A stretch of DNA of 16,257 bases from Candidatus Stahliibacteriota bacterium (GTDB lineage: Bacteria > Hydrothermota > Tepidihabitantia > SM23-42): positions 1 through 16,257 of the forward strand of contig SOIY01000260.1 of assembly GCA_004376785.1 (NCBI GenBank), given 5' to 3'. Shown here piece by piece: positions 6,252 to 13,169 of the stretch (the first letter of the stretch is position 1; each line of letters begins with the position of its first letter). The notes under the pieces were generated by a model that was given only the letters and a program-made list of their open reading frames with translations, was not told the DNA's origin and did no database searches. A program made the position numbers and the translations under genes.

Positions 6252-7519
6252 TAATAGTTGGTCGGAAGAATGTTGGCAAATCAACAATTTTCAATCGCCT
6301 AATAGGAATGAAAGTGAGCATAGTTTATAAGGAACCCGGTGTTACACGTGACAGAATTTATGGAGAAGTTTCATGGTGTGGCAGAGTGTTTAACATTATT
6401 GATACTGGTGGATTCTTCCCAGATGAAGAAGACAGTTTGGCAGACGAAATCAATAAACAGATCGAATATGGGTTAGAACAAGCAGATTTAATCTATTTTA
6501 TTGTTGATGGAAAAGATGGACTGAAACCTGGCGACGAAGAAATATGTCAACATATACGTAAAACAAATAAAAAGGTGTTTTTACTGATTAATAAAATTGA
6601 CAGTAAAAAAGCTGAAATCAAAACATTTGAATTTTCCAAGTTTGGTCTTGATGATGTTTTTTGTGTATCTGCTGAAGCAGGTATTGGTTTTGATGACGTG
6701 CTGGATGAAACGCTAAAAATTCTTCCTGAGCTAAAACAGGTTAAGAAAGACAGAATTCTAAAAATTTTGATTCTGGGTAGACCAAACTCCGGTAAATCAA
6801 CATTACTAAACACAATCACAAAATCTGAACGTGCTATAGTTAATGAAAAACCAGGGACAACAAGAGACCTTGTTAATGCAAAATTCACATTTCAAGATAA
6901 AAAAATGGAAATCATTGACACATGCGGTTTAAGAAGGTCATCACGTATAGGAGAGTCTATTGAATTCTACTCAATGATTAGAGCAACCAGGGTAATTGAG
7001 CTGTCTGATGTTGTAATCTTAATATTTGACACAACACAGGGTGTAGTTGATCAGGACCGTCGCATCGCGTCTTTGATTTTAGCAAAGGCAAAGGGATTTG
7101 TGATAGCACCAAATAAGATTGATCTAATTAATAAAAAAAACGGCCAAAGGATTATTCCTTCAACACAAAAATCCTTTACATCCTTAGAATTTGTGCCGGT
7201 CGTACCAATATCTGCAAAAATGAACACAGGAATCAACACACTTTTAAATCGTATCGTGGATATCGATTCAGAAAATCGCAAGGTTGCTAACAAGGATGTT
7301 TTAAAAAATCTTGCGAAGAATCTCCAGACACCGGCTGGTGGTGATATTTTAAATCTGAAACAGATTGGAACAAAACCACCGATTTTCAGAGCTACGCTGA
7401 CTACATCGGTTAAGGAGAATTATATTAGATATATACGGAATTCAATCCGCCATTATTTTGGTTTTGAAGGGGTGCCAATATTAATAAAGACGAAAAAAGT
7501 TAAAAGAGGACGTTTTTGA
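6239..7519 (+). CDS. der: Ribosome-assembly GTPase Der (EngA)
   Basis: Essential GTPase needed for maturation of the 50S ribosomal subunit; it acts in the cytoplasm. The 426-residue protein has the diagnostic pair of tandem G domains: P-loops GRKNVGKS (8-15) and GRPNSGKS (180-187), each followed by PGVTRD or PGTTRD switch-I motifs and by DTGG and DTCG G3 motifs. The G4 motifs are NKID in both domains. The C-terminal KH-like domain ends in GFEGVPILIKTKKVKRGRF. Length is normal. The ATG overlaps the end of the DUF512 gene, so translation is probably coupled; no strong separate ribosome binding site is visible. Confidence 0.97.
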   Translation: MSTVIIVGRKNVGKSTIFNRLIGMKVSIVYKEPGVTRDRIYGEVSWCGRVFNIIDTGGFFPDEEDSLADEINKQIEYGLEQADLIYFIVDGKDGLKPGDEEICQHIRKTNKKVFLLINKIDSKKAEIKTFEFSKFGLDDVFCVSAEAGIGFDDVLDETLKILPELKQVKKDRILKILILGRPNSGKSTLLNTITKSERAIVNEKPGTTRDLVNAKFTFQDKKMEIIDTCGLRRSSRIGESIEFYSMIRATRVIELSDVVILIFDTTQGVVDQDRRIASLILAKAKGFVIAPNKIDLINKKNGQRIIPSTQKSFTSLEFVPVVPISAKMNTGINTLLNRIVDIDSENRKVANKDVLKNLAKNLQTPAGGDILNLKQIGTKPPIFRATLTTSVKENYIRYIRNSIRHYFGFEGVPILIKTKKVKRGRF

Positions 7520-7532
7520 AGAGGTTATGATA

Positions 7533-8120
7533 ATGCATTATATAATATCTTTTATTATTGGTTTTGGTTTTGGGATAATCCCTTTCTCATATATACTTGC
7601 TCGAATAAAGGGTATTAATCTAAAAGAGGTTGGTAGTGGAAATATTGGTGCATCAAATCTGGGTAGGTTTCTGGGTTTTCCTTTTTTTATTCTGGGTTTT
7701 GTCCTGGATGGTCTAAAGGGTTTGGTTCCGATTTTGCTTGTAAAAAGTTTCTATTATCCTACGGCTTTGGCTGGTGCAGGTGCAATACTCGGGCATATCT
7801 TTAATCCATTTTTCAGATTTCGCGGCGGCAAGGGCGTTTCAACAACAATCGGTGTAGCAATCGGTTTAATGCCAAAATCCTTTGTCATCTCATTGGCTGC
7901 ATGGATAATTGTTTACCTTGCTACTTACATCATAGCACTTGCATCTATCAGTTTTGCAATTACTCTACCTATTATCACAACAATTCTGCAAGAGGCAGAA
8001 TTAATAGACAGAATTTTTATATTAATCATGGCTCTATTAATTATTTATGCACACCGTTCGAATATCAAAAGGATTATAAAAAAAGAAGAACCGAGAACTA
8101 TTCTCTGGAGAAAAAAGTGA
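7533..8120 (+). CDS. plsY: Acyl-phosphate:glycerol-3-phosphate acyltransferase PlsY
   Basis: Integral membrane enzyme that transfers an acyl group from acyl-phosphate to glycerol-3-phosphate, the first committed step of phospholipid synthesis. The protein of about 195 residues is almost entirely hydrophobic helices. It carries the three PlsY motifs: SGNIGASN (35-42), DGLKGLVP (59-66) and GHIFNPFFRFRGGKGVSTTIG (87-107). An ATG at 7527 would sit only 2 nt from the GAAGAGG site, whereas the ATG at 7533 is 8 nt away, so I chose the latter. The gene begins 13 nt after der and overlaps gpsA by 3 bases (GTGA). It uses the glycerol-3-phosphate made by the next gene's product. Confidence 0.96.
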   Translation: MHYIISFIIGFGFGIIPFSYILARIKGINLKEVGSGNIGASNLGRFLGFPFFILGFVLDGLKGLVPILLVKSFYYPTALAGAGAILGHIFNPFFRFRGGKGVSTTIGVAIGLMPKSFVISLAAWIIVYLATYIIALASISFAITLPIITTILQEAELIDRIFILIMALLIIYAHRSNIKRIIKKEEPRTILWRKK

Positions 8121-9106
8121 AACTCAGTATTTTAGGATGTGGGAATTGGGGTTCTGTATTCGGTTTTATGGAATATAAAAATGGACATACCGTAAAGATT
8201 TGGGAGTATGATAAAGAAAGAGCCGAGCATATAATTAAAACGAGAAATAATGAACCATTTCTTATTGGCTACAAAATACCTGAGGACATTTTGGTTCACT
8301 GGGATATTGAAAAAATCTTGAACAATGCTGATGTTATTGTTTATGCAATCCCTTGTCAGGTATTACCTACGGTTATCAAAAAAATAACAAAAATCGGAAA
8401 AGAGATTAAATACCATCTGAGTTTAACTAAAGGAGTAGATATTGAGTCATTAAAAAGACCATCAGAAATCATTGGTCAATTACCGCAATCACAGGGTAAA
8501 GTATATGTACTCTCTGGTCCATCGATCGCTAATGAAATTATCAGGGGTGAACCTGCTGCTGTAGTTCTGGTCGGTCCTTGTCCTCGCGGTACAAAAGAAC
8601 TTCAACATCAACTCGCAACAGACAATTTTCGTATTTATCAAGGCGATGATATTATCGGGGTCGAACTTAGTGCGGCGATAAAAAATATCATTGCCCTTGG
8701 CTGTGGTATAAGTGATGGCTTGGGATTTGGGAATAATGCAAAGGGTGCTCTTATTGCAAGAGGAATTATTGAAATGCAGAGGCTCGGAACAAAAATGGGA
8801 GCAAAAGCAAAAACATTCTGGGGACTTTCTGGACTTGGTGATTTAGTAACCACATCCTTTAGTGAAGAATCCCGAAATCACAGATTCGGAAAAATGATTG
8901 GCAAGGGAAAGAGCGCGGAGCAGATAACCAAAGAAATGGTTATGGTCGCCGAAGGTGTTCCGACCTCCAGGGCAATCAAACTGTTGGCAGAGAAATATAA
9001 AATCGAAATGCCTATATGTGAGGTGGTCTACAATATTCTTTTTGAGAATAAATCACCAAAACAAGGTATAAAAGATTTAATGACAAGACCATTAAAAAAT
9101 GAATAA
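8117..9106 (+). CDS. gpsA: Glycerol-3-phosphate dehydrogenase (NAD(P)+), GpsA
   Basis: Reduces dihydroxyacetone phosphate to sn-glycerol-3-phosphate, the substrate of PlsY. From the GTG at 8117 the product is 329 residues, the usual size. The Rossmann motif GCGNWG (7-12) sits right at the N-terminus, as in the family. SGPSIANEI and AAIKNIIALGCGISDGLG..NNAKGALIARG contain the catalytic lysine and substrate-binding block. GLSGLGDLVTT and EGVPTSRA complete the C-terminal domain. The reading frame is open further upstream to 7901, but that stretch lies inside plsY and is not GpsA-like. The GTG is preceded by GGAG with 6 nt spacing and overlaps the plsY stop (GTGA), so translation is coupled. The stop codon lies inside an AT-rich 8-bp inverted repeat (9102-9119). 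Confidence 0.96.
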   Translation: MKLSILGCGNWGSVFGFMEYKNGHTVKIWEYDKERAEHIIKTRNNEPFLIGYKIPEDILVHWDIEKILNNADVIVYAIPCQVLPTVIKKITKIGKEIKYHLSLTKGVDIESLKRPSEIIGQLPQSQGKVYVLSGPSIANEIIRGEPAAVVLVGPCPRGTKELQHQLATDNFRIYQGDDIIGVELSAAIKNIIALGCGISDGLGFGNNAKGALIARGIIEMQRLGTKMGAKAKTFWGLSGLGDLVTTSFSEESRNHRFGKMIGKGKSAEQITKEMVMVAEGVPTSRAIKLLAEKYKIEMPICEVVYNILFENKSPKQGIKDLMTRPLKNE

Positions 9107-9122
9107 TACAAGTATTATTAGA

Positions 9123-9184
9123 TGCAAACGGATTGGAGCAGATGCATACAGATATCTGTATCCGTCTAAATCCGCATTTAGCTG
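9123..9184. repeat. Imperfect inverted repeat centred on a perfect 16-bp palindrome
   Basis: The centre ATACAGATATCTGTAT (9146-9161) is a perfect palindrome. Outside it the arms are looser but still related: AAACGGATTGG on the left and AAATCCGCATTT on the right. It sits between gpsA and the MerR-type gene. The word style (CAGAT, CCGTCTAAATCCGC) looks like dispersed intergenic repeats seen in some uncultivated bacterial genomes. It might also be an operator or a transcript-end hairpin. Confidence 0.5.
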
Positions 9185-9194
9185 TGTGAATCTA

Positions 9195-9211
9195 ACTTTT
9201 CGCAGAAAAGT
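9195..9211 (+). other. Small hairpin next to the MerR-type ribosome binding site
   Basis: ACTTTT (9195-9200) and AAAAGT (9206-9211) form a perfect 6-bp stem with a 5-nt loop, ending at the purine-rich AAAGGGGGG (9212-9220) that precedes the MerR-type start codon. It could be an operator half-site pair or an RNA structure at the ribosome binding site. No function can be assigned. Confidence 0.35.
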
Positions 9212-9223
9212 AAAGGGGGGTTT

Positions 9224-9559
9224 ATGACTGAAAAGGAATTCTTTTCAATAAAAGAAGTGGCTGATATGTTGAGTTTGAAGCCATATATATTAAGATACTG
9301 GGAAAAGGAATTTGCTATCTTGAAACCAAGGAGAAATCGGGTAAACAGAAGGTATTACTCAAAAAAGGATATTGATATTATTAGGATGATAAAGAGTGTT
9401 TTATATGAACAGGGTTATACTATTGCTGGTGCAAAGAAGAAACTTGTAACACTCACAGAAGCTCCTGAACAGCTTTCCTTGCCTTTGAGAAATAAAAGTA
9501 AAGTCTTAAGAGAAATAAAGGAGGAACTTAAAAAGATTAGCGGAATGATTAAAGATTAA
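9224..9559 (+). CDS. Small MerR-family transcriptional regulator
   Basis: A 111-residue DNA-binding protein. Residues 6-75 form a MerR-type winged helix-turn-helix: FSIKEVADMLSLKPYILRYWEKEF followed by the wing with RRYYSKKDI and a final helix with YEQGYTIAGAKKKL. Only about 35 charged residues follow, so there is no ligand- or metal-binding effector domain; the tail may form the dimer coiled coil. It belongs to the HTH_17-like group often annotated as MerR-family regulators without known effector. It lies 117 nt after gpsA in the same direction and may be read from the same operon or from the palindromic spacer. It faces the TPR gene tail to tail. Target unknown. The purine-rich site AAAGGGGGG sits unusually close (3 nt) to the ATG. 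Confidence 0.85.
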   Translation: MTEKEFFSIKEVADMLSLKPYILRYWEKEFAILKPRRNRVNRRYYSKKDIDIIRMIKSVLYEQGYTIAGAKKKLVTLTEAPEQLSLPLRNKSKVLREIKEELKKISGMIKD

Positions 9560-9618
9560 AAGAAACAGCAATCCACCACAAAAAATGGAACATAGGGTTA
9601 AACAAATTATTTAAAACT

Positions 9619-11691
9619 CTATTCCTCAGTTATTGAACTTATTTTTGCAGTTGCTTTATCCTTCAGGGTAGGGGATTCTGCAATTAGGTGAGCTTGAAGA
9701 AAATATTCATGTGCGCTTTCCTTATCACCAATTGCCATTGATGCATCGCCAGCAAGCAATAATGCCATCGCTGCATTATCCCTCTTTTGTTTGAAATGCT
9801 CACAGGCAATCAGGTAGTTCTTACGGGCATTCAAATAATCCTCTGTTTCAAAATACAAATCACCAATTTCAATATATATTTCTGGTTTCTGGCCGACTTT
9901 TTTTATCAATTCTCTCAAAATATTTATTGCTTCATTATAGTAACCATGGTTCTTATATACTTTTGTTTTTAAAATATAGGCATCAAACAGAAATACTGAT
10001 GACGGAAATTCCGAAACAAGTTTGTCAATCATTGTTTCAGATTCCTTAATTTGTCCCAATATATCATATATTTTTGCAATTTCAAAAATTGCCTTTTCAC
10101 GATATTTTTTATCATTCAATATTAGATTATAATAATATAGTGCTGAATCATATTTGGATTCATCAAAATATATGAGACCGAGTTCATTGGCAGCAAAAGA
10201 ATAATATTCTTTACTTTTTTTGTTAGTCAATAAGTGCTGAAATACCTTTTTTATCTCTTGTACGTTCCCAATCGCTTGATAAATTCTAACTTTTTCAATG
10301 AATGCTTCGTTGGTAAGAGACGAATCAGGATAGTCCTCAATAATTCTATCGATCTCAAAAAGGCTGGAATAATATTTTTCATTGTCAAATAGAATTTTTG
10401 CCATACGCAGACGCGTTTTAAGAACTAATCTTGACTTTGGATTCTCTTCAACAAATTTCCGTAAGGCAAATATTAACGATGGATATTTTTTTAAATAAAA
10501 TAGTGTTTCGTGAATCCTCAATATTGTCAGTGATTCAATATTTGGCAATGGACTATAATTTTTTACCTCACGGTAAGCATCTAAAGCATTCTCATATTCG
10601 CTGATATTGAAATAAGCATCACCAATCCCTTTCTGTGCAGCAGCTGCGTAAATAGATTTAGGATAAATTGCAACAAGCTCGCTCCAAAAATCAATTGCTA
10701 TCTCATATTCTTTTCTCTTAAAATTTATAGAAGCCAAAATAAATGTTGCTTTATCACCATAAATTGAATTTGGAAAAATTTCACGATGTCGCAATAATGA
10801 CTCTTCTGCTCTTCCCCATACACCCAGAAAATAATCAGTTCTGCTTTTATAAAAAAGGTATTTATCAACAGAATCAGGTAGATTTTTAAAATGGATTGCA
10901 GCTGAATCATATTCTACTTCATCACTAAAGGTTTTCCCCAATAAAAATCGCGCCTTATCATTAGGCTCAATACGTAAATAGCTTTTTAGATATTCTCGAG
11001 CCTCTGAAGTATTTTCTAAAATTAAGCATGCGATTGCTGCTTCAAACATACTTTGGGCAACAAGTTGTTTATCATCGCTGTTATTAATTACAGAATCGAA
11101 CAAGATAAGGCTTTTTTTGTAATCCTTTATTTGTGCAAAGCTAAATGCAAGGCCGATTTCACTATATCCAAAGAAATATTCAACCTCGTTATATAAATCG
11201 ATTGCGTCCTTGTATTGACCTTCTTTAAATTTTTGTTGTGCACAGATTAATCGATTATAATTTTCCATATAACCTACTAACAGAATCTTATCAAATGAAT
11301 CAGGTGTCTGATTAAAATACTCCATTGCCTCTTTAACTTCATTCTGCTTCAGTTTAATCATACCTAAGTAATAATTAGATTGCCAGATATTTCCATTTTT
11401 TCCATTTAACAAATTGAAGTGTATAGCAGATTTATCATAGAATCCAAGTTGATAATATAAAACACCAAGATAGTAAAAAACCTCGGGTTCCTTAGATAAT
11501 ATCGATTCAAATAAATATACGCTCTTGTTTAACTCTCCATCTATTAAAGCACAGATCGCCGCGCCATAATAAGCTTCGTATGTAGGGTCGGTTGATGATA
11601 TCAACTCATAATATCTTGACGCTTCATCAAAGTTGTGCTGGTTTAAGTAAATCTCTCCAGGGAATAATACAAGAAATAGAATGCTACTCAA
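9619..11691 (-). CDS. Large tetratricopeptide-repeat (TPR) protein
   Basis: A 690-residue protein made almost wholly of TPR helix pairs of about 34 residues (for example YYGAAICALIDGELNKSVYLF, YLGVLYYQLGFYDKSAIHF, AYFNISEYENALDAYREV). Such arrays are protein-protein interaction scaffolds; the pattern recalls the YbgF/BamD group of envelope TPR proteins. A short hydrophobic N-terminus (SSILFLVLF, residues 2-10) could be a weak signal or anchor. The start is a TTG at 11691-11689, supported by AGAGG with 6 nt spacing. It overlaps the end of the preceding 159-residue gene by 8 nt, so the two are probably coupled. The ribosome binding site and start lie in a tiny palindrome AGAGGTTCCTCT. Location (periplasmic or cytoplasmic) and partner are not shown by the sequence. 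Confidence 0.88.
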   Translation of the reverse strand: MSSILFLVLFPGEIYLNQHNFDEASRYYELISSTDPTYEAYYGAAICALIDGELNKSVYLFESILSKEPEVFYYLGVLYYQLGFYDKSAIHFNLLNGKNGNIWQSNYYLGMIKLKQNEVKEAMEYFNQTPDSFDKILLVGYMENYNRLICAQQKFKEGQYKDAIDLYNEVEYFFGYSEIGLAFSFAQIKDYKKSLILFDSVINNSDDKQLVAQSMFEAAIACLILENTSEAREYLKSYLRIEPNDKARFLLGKTFSDEVEYDSAAIHFKNLPDSVDKYLFYKSRTDYFLGVWGRAEESLLRHREIFPNSIYGDKATFILASINFKRKEYEIAIDFWSELVAIYPKSIYAAAAQKGIGDAYFNISEYENALDAYREVKNYSPLPNIESLTILRIHETLFYLKKYPSLIFALRKFVEENPKSRLVLKTRLRMAKILFDNEKYYSSLFEIDRIIEDYPDSSLTNEAFIEKVRIYQAIGNVQEIKKVFQHLLTNKKSKEYYSFAANELGLIYFDESKYDSALYYYNLILNDKKYREKAIFEIAKIYDILGQIKESETMIDKLVSEFPSSVFLFDAYILKTKVYKNHGYYNEAINILRELIKKVGQKPEIYIEIGDLYFETEDYLNARKNYLIACEHFKQKRDNAAMALLLAGDASMAIGDKESAHEYFLQAHLIAESPTLKDKATAKISSITEE

Positions 11692-12163
11692 GAGGAACCT
11701 CTGCAGTACATATTTGCATTAATTGCTTTTTGTTCAACGAAAATACAAATTGAATTTGGTAACCGGCATATATTGGGTGATTCATTATCCTTGCAAAGTA
11801 TCTTAATATTAAATAACTTTTTCCTGCATCAAGCGCAGCAAATTTAAATTTGTAAATTAATCTTCCTGAAACAAAAAAGAATTTTTCCGTTATCACTGGC
11901 AAAATATCCATGTTTCTCTCAATTTCAGTACGCAAATCATTTATCAACTTATTGTATTCACCTCCTTGTCTCAAAAAGATTGTTGTACCATGATATGTTC
12001 CTTTTGTTGTAATATCAAAATCGCCGTCTCTTATCTTTTGAAATTCATTCCTTTTTGCACATACGAGAATTACTAATAAAACAGTTACAAAAATTTTCAG
12101 AAAATAACCATCCAATATCGAACATCTACTATCAATCATCTTCATCTTGTTATTATCTGTCAT
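11684..12163 (-). CDS. Hypothetical protein with one N-terminal hydrophobic segment
   Basis: I do not recognise this 159-residue protein. A hydrophobic segment (about 19-34) ends in ILVC with Cys35; this is a poor lipobox because position -1 is Val, so a membrane anchor or uncleaved signal is as likely as a lipoprotein. The remainder is a mixed domain of about 120 residues (GDFDITTKGTYHGTTIFLRQGG, then FVSGRLIYKFKF, and IYAGYQIQFVFSLNKKQ), possibly beta-rich. It lies 34 nt after the Xer recombinase gene and overlaps the TPR gene by 8 nt, so it probably works with the TPR protein at the envelope. The first 13 or so residues are encoded by degenerate heptad-repeat DNA, which also supplies the GGGAG ribosome binding site 7 nt before the ATG. 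Downstream Met7 or Met9 are alternative starts. Confidence 0.65.
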   Translation of the reverse strand: MTDNNKMKMIDSRCSILDGYFLKIFVTVLLVILVCAKRNEFQKIRDGDFDITTKGTYHGTTIFLRQGGEYNKLINDLRTEIERNMDILPVITEKFFFVSGRLIYKFKFAALDAGKSYLILRYFARIMNHPIYAGYQIQFVFSLNKKQLMQICTAEVPLE

Positions 12164-12197
12164 CTACTATCTCCCATCTGTCATCTGCCATCTGTAA
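12156..12197 (-). repeat. Tandem heptad-repeat array (TNRYAGA) with ribosome binding site
   Basis: Six contiguous 7-bp units on the minus strand: TTACAGA, TGGCAGA, TGACAGA, TGGGAGA, TAGTAGA and TGACAGA. They begin right after the recombinase stop codon. A degenerate continuation with GAT every seven bases runs into the following coding region to about 12107. The words are the same family as in the stem-loop at 527-612. The variant unit TGGGAGA provides the GGGAG ribosome binding site, and the last unit contains the ATG of the 159-residue gene. Confidence 0.75.
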
Positions 12198-13058
12198 TCA
12201 TTCTGCTCTCGGATGTTTTTTAATATAGATTTCTTTTAAACGTTTAGTTGTCAGGTGCGTATAGATTTGCACAGTTGAAAGCGAGGAATGACCCAAAAGT
12301 TCTTGAACTGCCCTTAAATCTGCTCCATTCTCTAAAAGATGCGTAGCAAAACTATGTCTTAATATATGGGGGTTTGTCCCTGCTGCTCGGGCAAGTTTCA
12401 TAAGATGTTTTCGGACAATATATTGTATAGACCGCGTTGTGAGACGACCACCACGATAATTTAAAAATAGTTGTGGTACATTACTTTTTCTAACATCAAT
12501 ATACTTGAGAACTGCATCCTTTGCTGCTCTGCCAAGGGGAACGATTCTTTGTTTGTCACCTTTACCCTTTATCTTGACCTCATCTCGATTAAAATCGATA
12601 TCACTGATATTTAGACCGACCAACTCACCGGCACGTAGACCGCAGGAATATAATATCTCCATTATAGCTCGATTCCTTGGATCATCTATTTCTAAAGCCT
12701 TCTTAATCTGGTCATAGCTCAGGAACCCTGGAAGGTGTTTTTTTATCTTTGGAGTTTTAATCGTCTCAGCAGGGTTTTCTGAAATTATACCCATTTTTTT
12801 CAGACCTTTAAAAAACGACTTTAAACTTGAAAGTTTTCGCGCCACAGTCCTTGCATCCATTCCATATTTCAATAAAAATCCAATAAAGAATGTAATAACT
12901 TTCTGGTCTACATCGGATTTCTTTTTTTCCCTGAGGAAATCAAAAAAACTCTCAAGATCTTTTTTATATGCCCTTAATGTATGGATAGAATAGTTCTTTT
13001 CCTTTTGTAAATACAAAATAAAATCATCAATTTTGCTGAATAGAAATTCTCTTTCCAT
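12198..13058 (-). CDS. Xer-type tyrosine recombinase (XerC/XerD family)
   Basis: Site-specific recombinase expected to resolve chromosome dimers at dif with FtsK. The 286-residue length and two-domain layout are typical: an N-terminal SAM-like core-binding domain (about 5-90) and the catalytic domain (110-280). All active-site residues are visible: Arg142 (CGLRAGEL), Lys166 (KGKGDKQR), His231 and Arg234 (HILRHSFATHLLENGAD), His257 (LLGHSSLSTVQ) and the nucleophile Tyr266. The ending HPRAE is characteristic. XerC and XerD cannot be separated by eye, and some lineages use only one Xer. The absence of integron, phage or transposon genes nearby argues for a housekeeping role. It has a near-consensus promoter with a leader of only about 8 nt, and is divergent from the peptidase gene. 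Confidence 0.93.
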   Translation of the reverse strand: MEREFLFSKIDDFILYLQKEKNYSIHTLRAYKKDLESFFDFLREKKKSDVDQKVITFFIGFLLKYGMDARTVARKLSSLKSFFKGLKKMGIISENPAETIKTPKIKKHLPGFLSYDQIKKALEIDDPRNRAIMEILYSCGLRAGELVGLNISDIDFNRDEVKIKGKGDKQRIVPLGRAAKDAVLKYIDVRKSNVPQLFLNYRGGRLTTRSIQYIVRKHLMKLARAAGTNPHILRHSFATHLLENGADLRAVQELLGHSSLSTVQIYTHLTTKRLKEIYIKKHPRAE

Positions 13059-13072
13059 TTAATACCCTGAAT

Positions 13073-13100
13073 ATTCTAATTCAATTTATTGTTTTGTCAA
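13073..13100 (-). promoter_or_regulatory. Promoter of the Xer recombinase operon
   Basis: On the minus strand, TTGACA (13100-13095), a 16-bp spacer and TAGAAT (13078-13073). Transcription should start near 13066, leaving only about 8 nt before the ATG, with AGGG as the sole weak ribosome binding site. The transcript probably continues through the 159-residue and TPR genes. Confidence 0.78.
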
Positions 13101-13125
13101 GAAAGAAAACGGCTAATTCCAGATA

Positions 13126-13153
13126 TTGACATCTATATCACATTACATATAAT
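13126..13153 (+). promoter_or_regulatory. Consensus promoter of the secreted peptidase gene
   Basis: TTGACA (13126-13131), a 16-bp spacer and TATAAT (13148-13153), both perfect. The expected transcription start near 13160 coincides with the first base of the GGAGG site (13160-13164), so the leader is about 10 nt. The promoter lies inside the open frame that extends upstream to 13089, which confirms that translation starts at 13170. Its -35 is 25 bp from that of the divergent recombinase promoter. Confidence 0.88.
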
Positions 13154-13169
13154 TTATCTGGAGGTAATT

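Noticed and set aside
7527..7532. ATG at 7527 as plsY start
   Set aside because: Only 2 nt from the ribosome binding site; the ATG at 7533 has 8 nt spacing.
7901..8116. Upstream extension of the gpsA reading frame
   Set aside because: It lies within plsY in another frame, is unlike GpsA, and the GTG at 8117 has a ribosome binding site and places the Rossmann motif at the N-terminus.
9560..9618. Terminator between the MerR-type and TPR genes
   Set aside because: No stable GC stem followed by a T-run is visible, although one would be expected between convergent genes.
12198..13058. Integrase of a mobile element
   Set aside because: Sequence style and length are those of chromosomal Xer proteins, and no phage, integron or transposon genes, attachment repeats or cargo genes are next to it.
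13089..13169. Upstream extension of the peptidase reading frame
   Set aside because: The consensus promoter lies inside it; the ATG at 13170 has GGAGG and begins a signal peptide.
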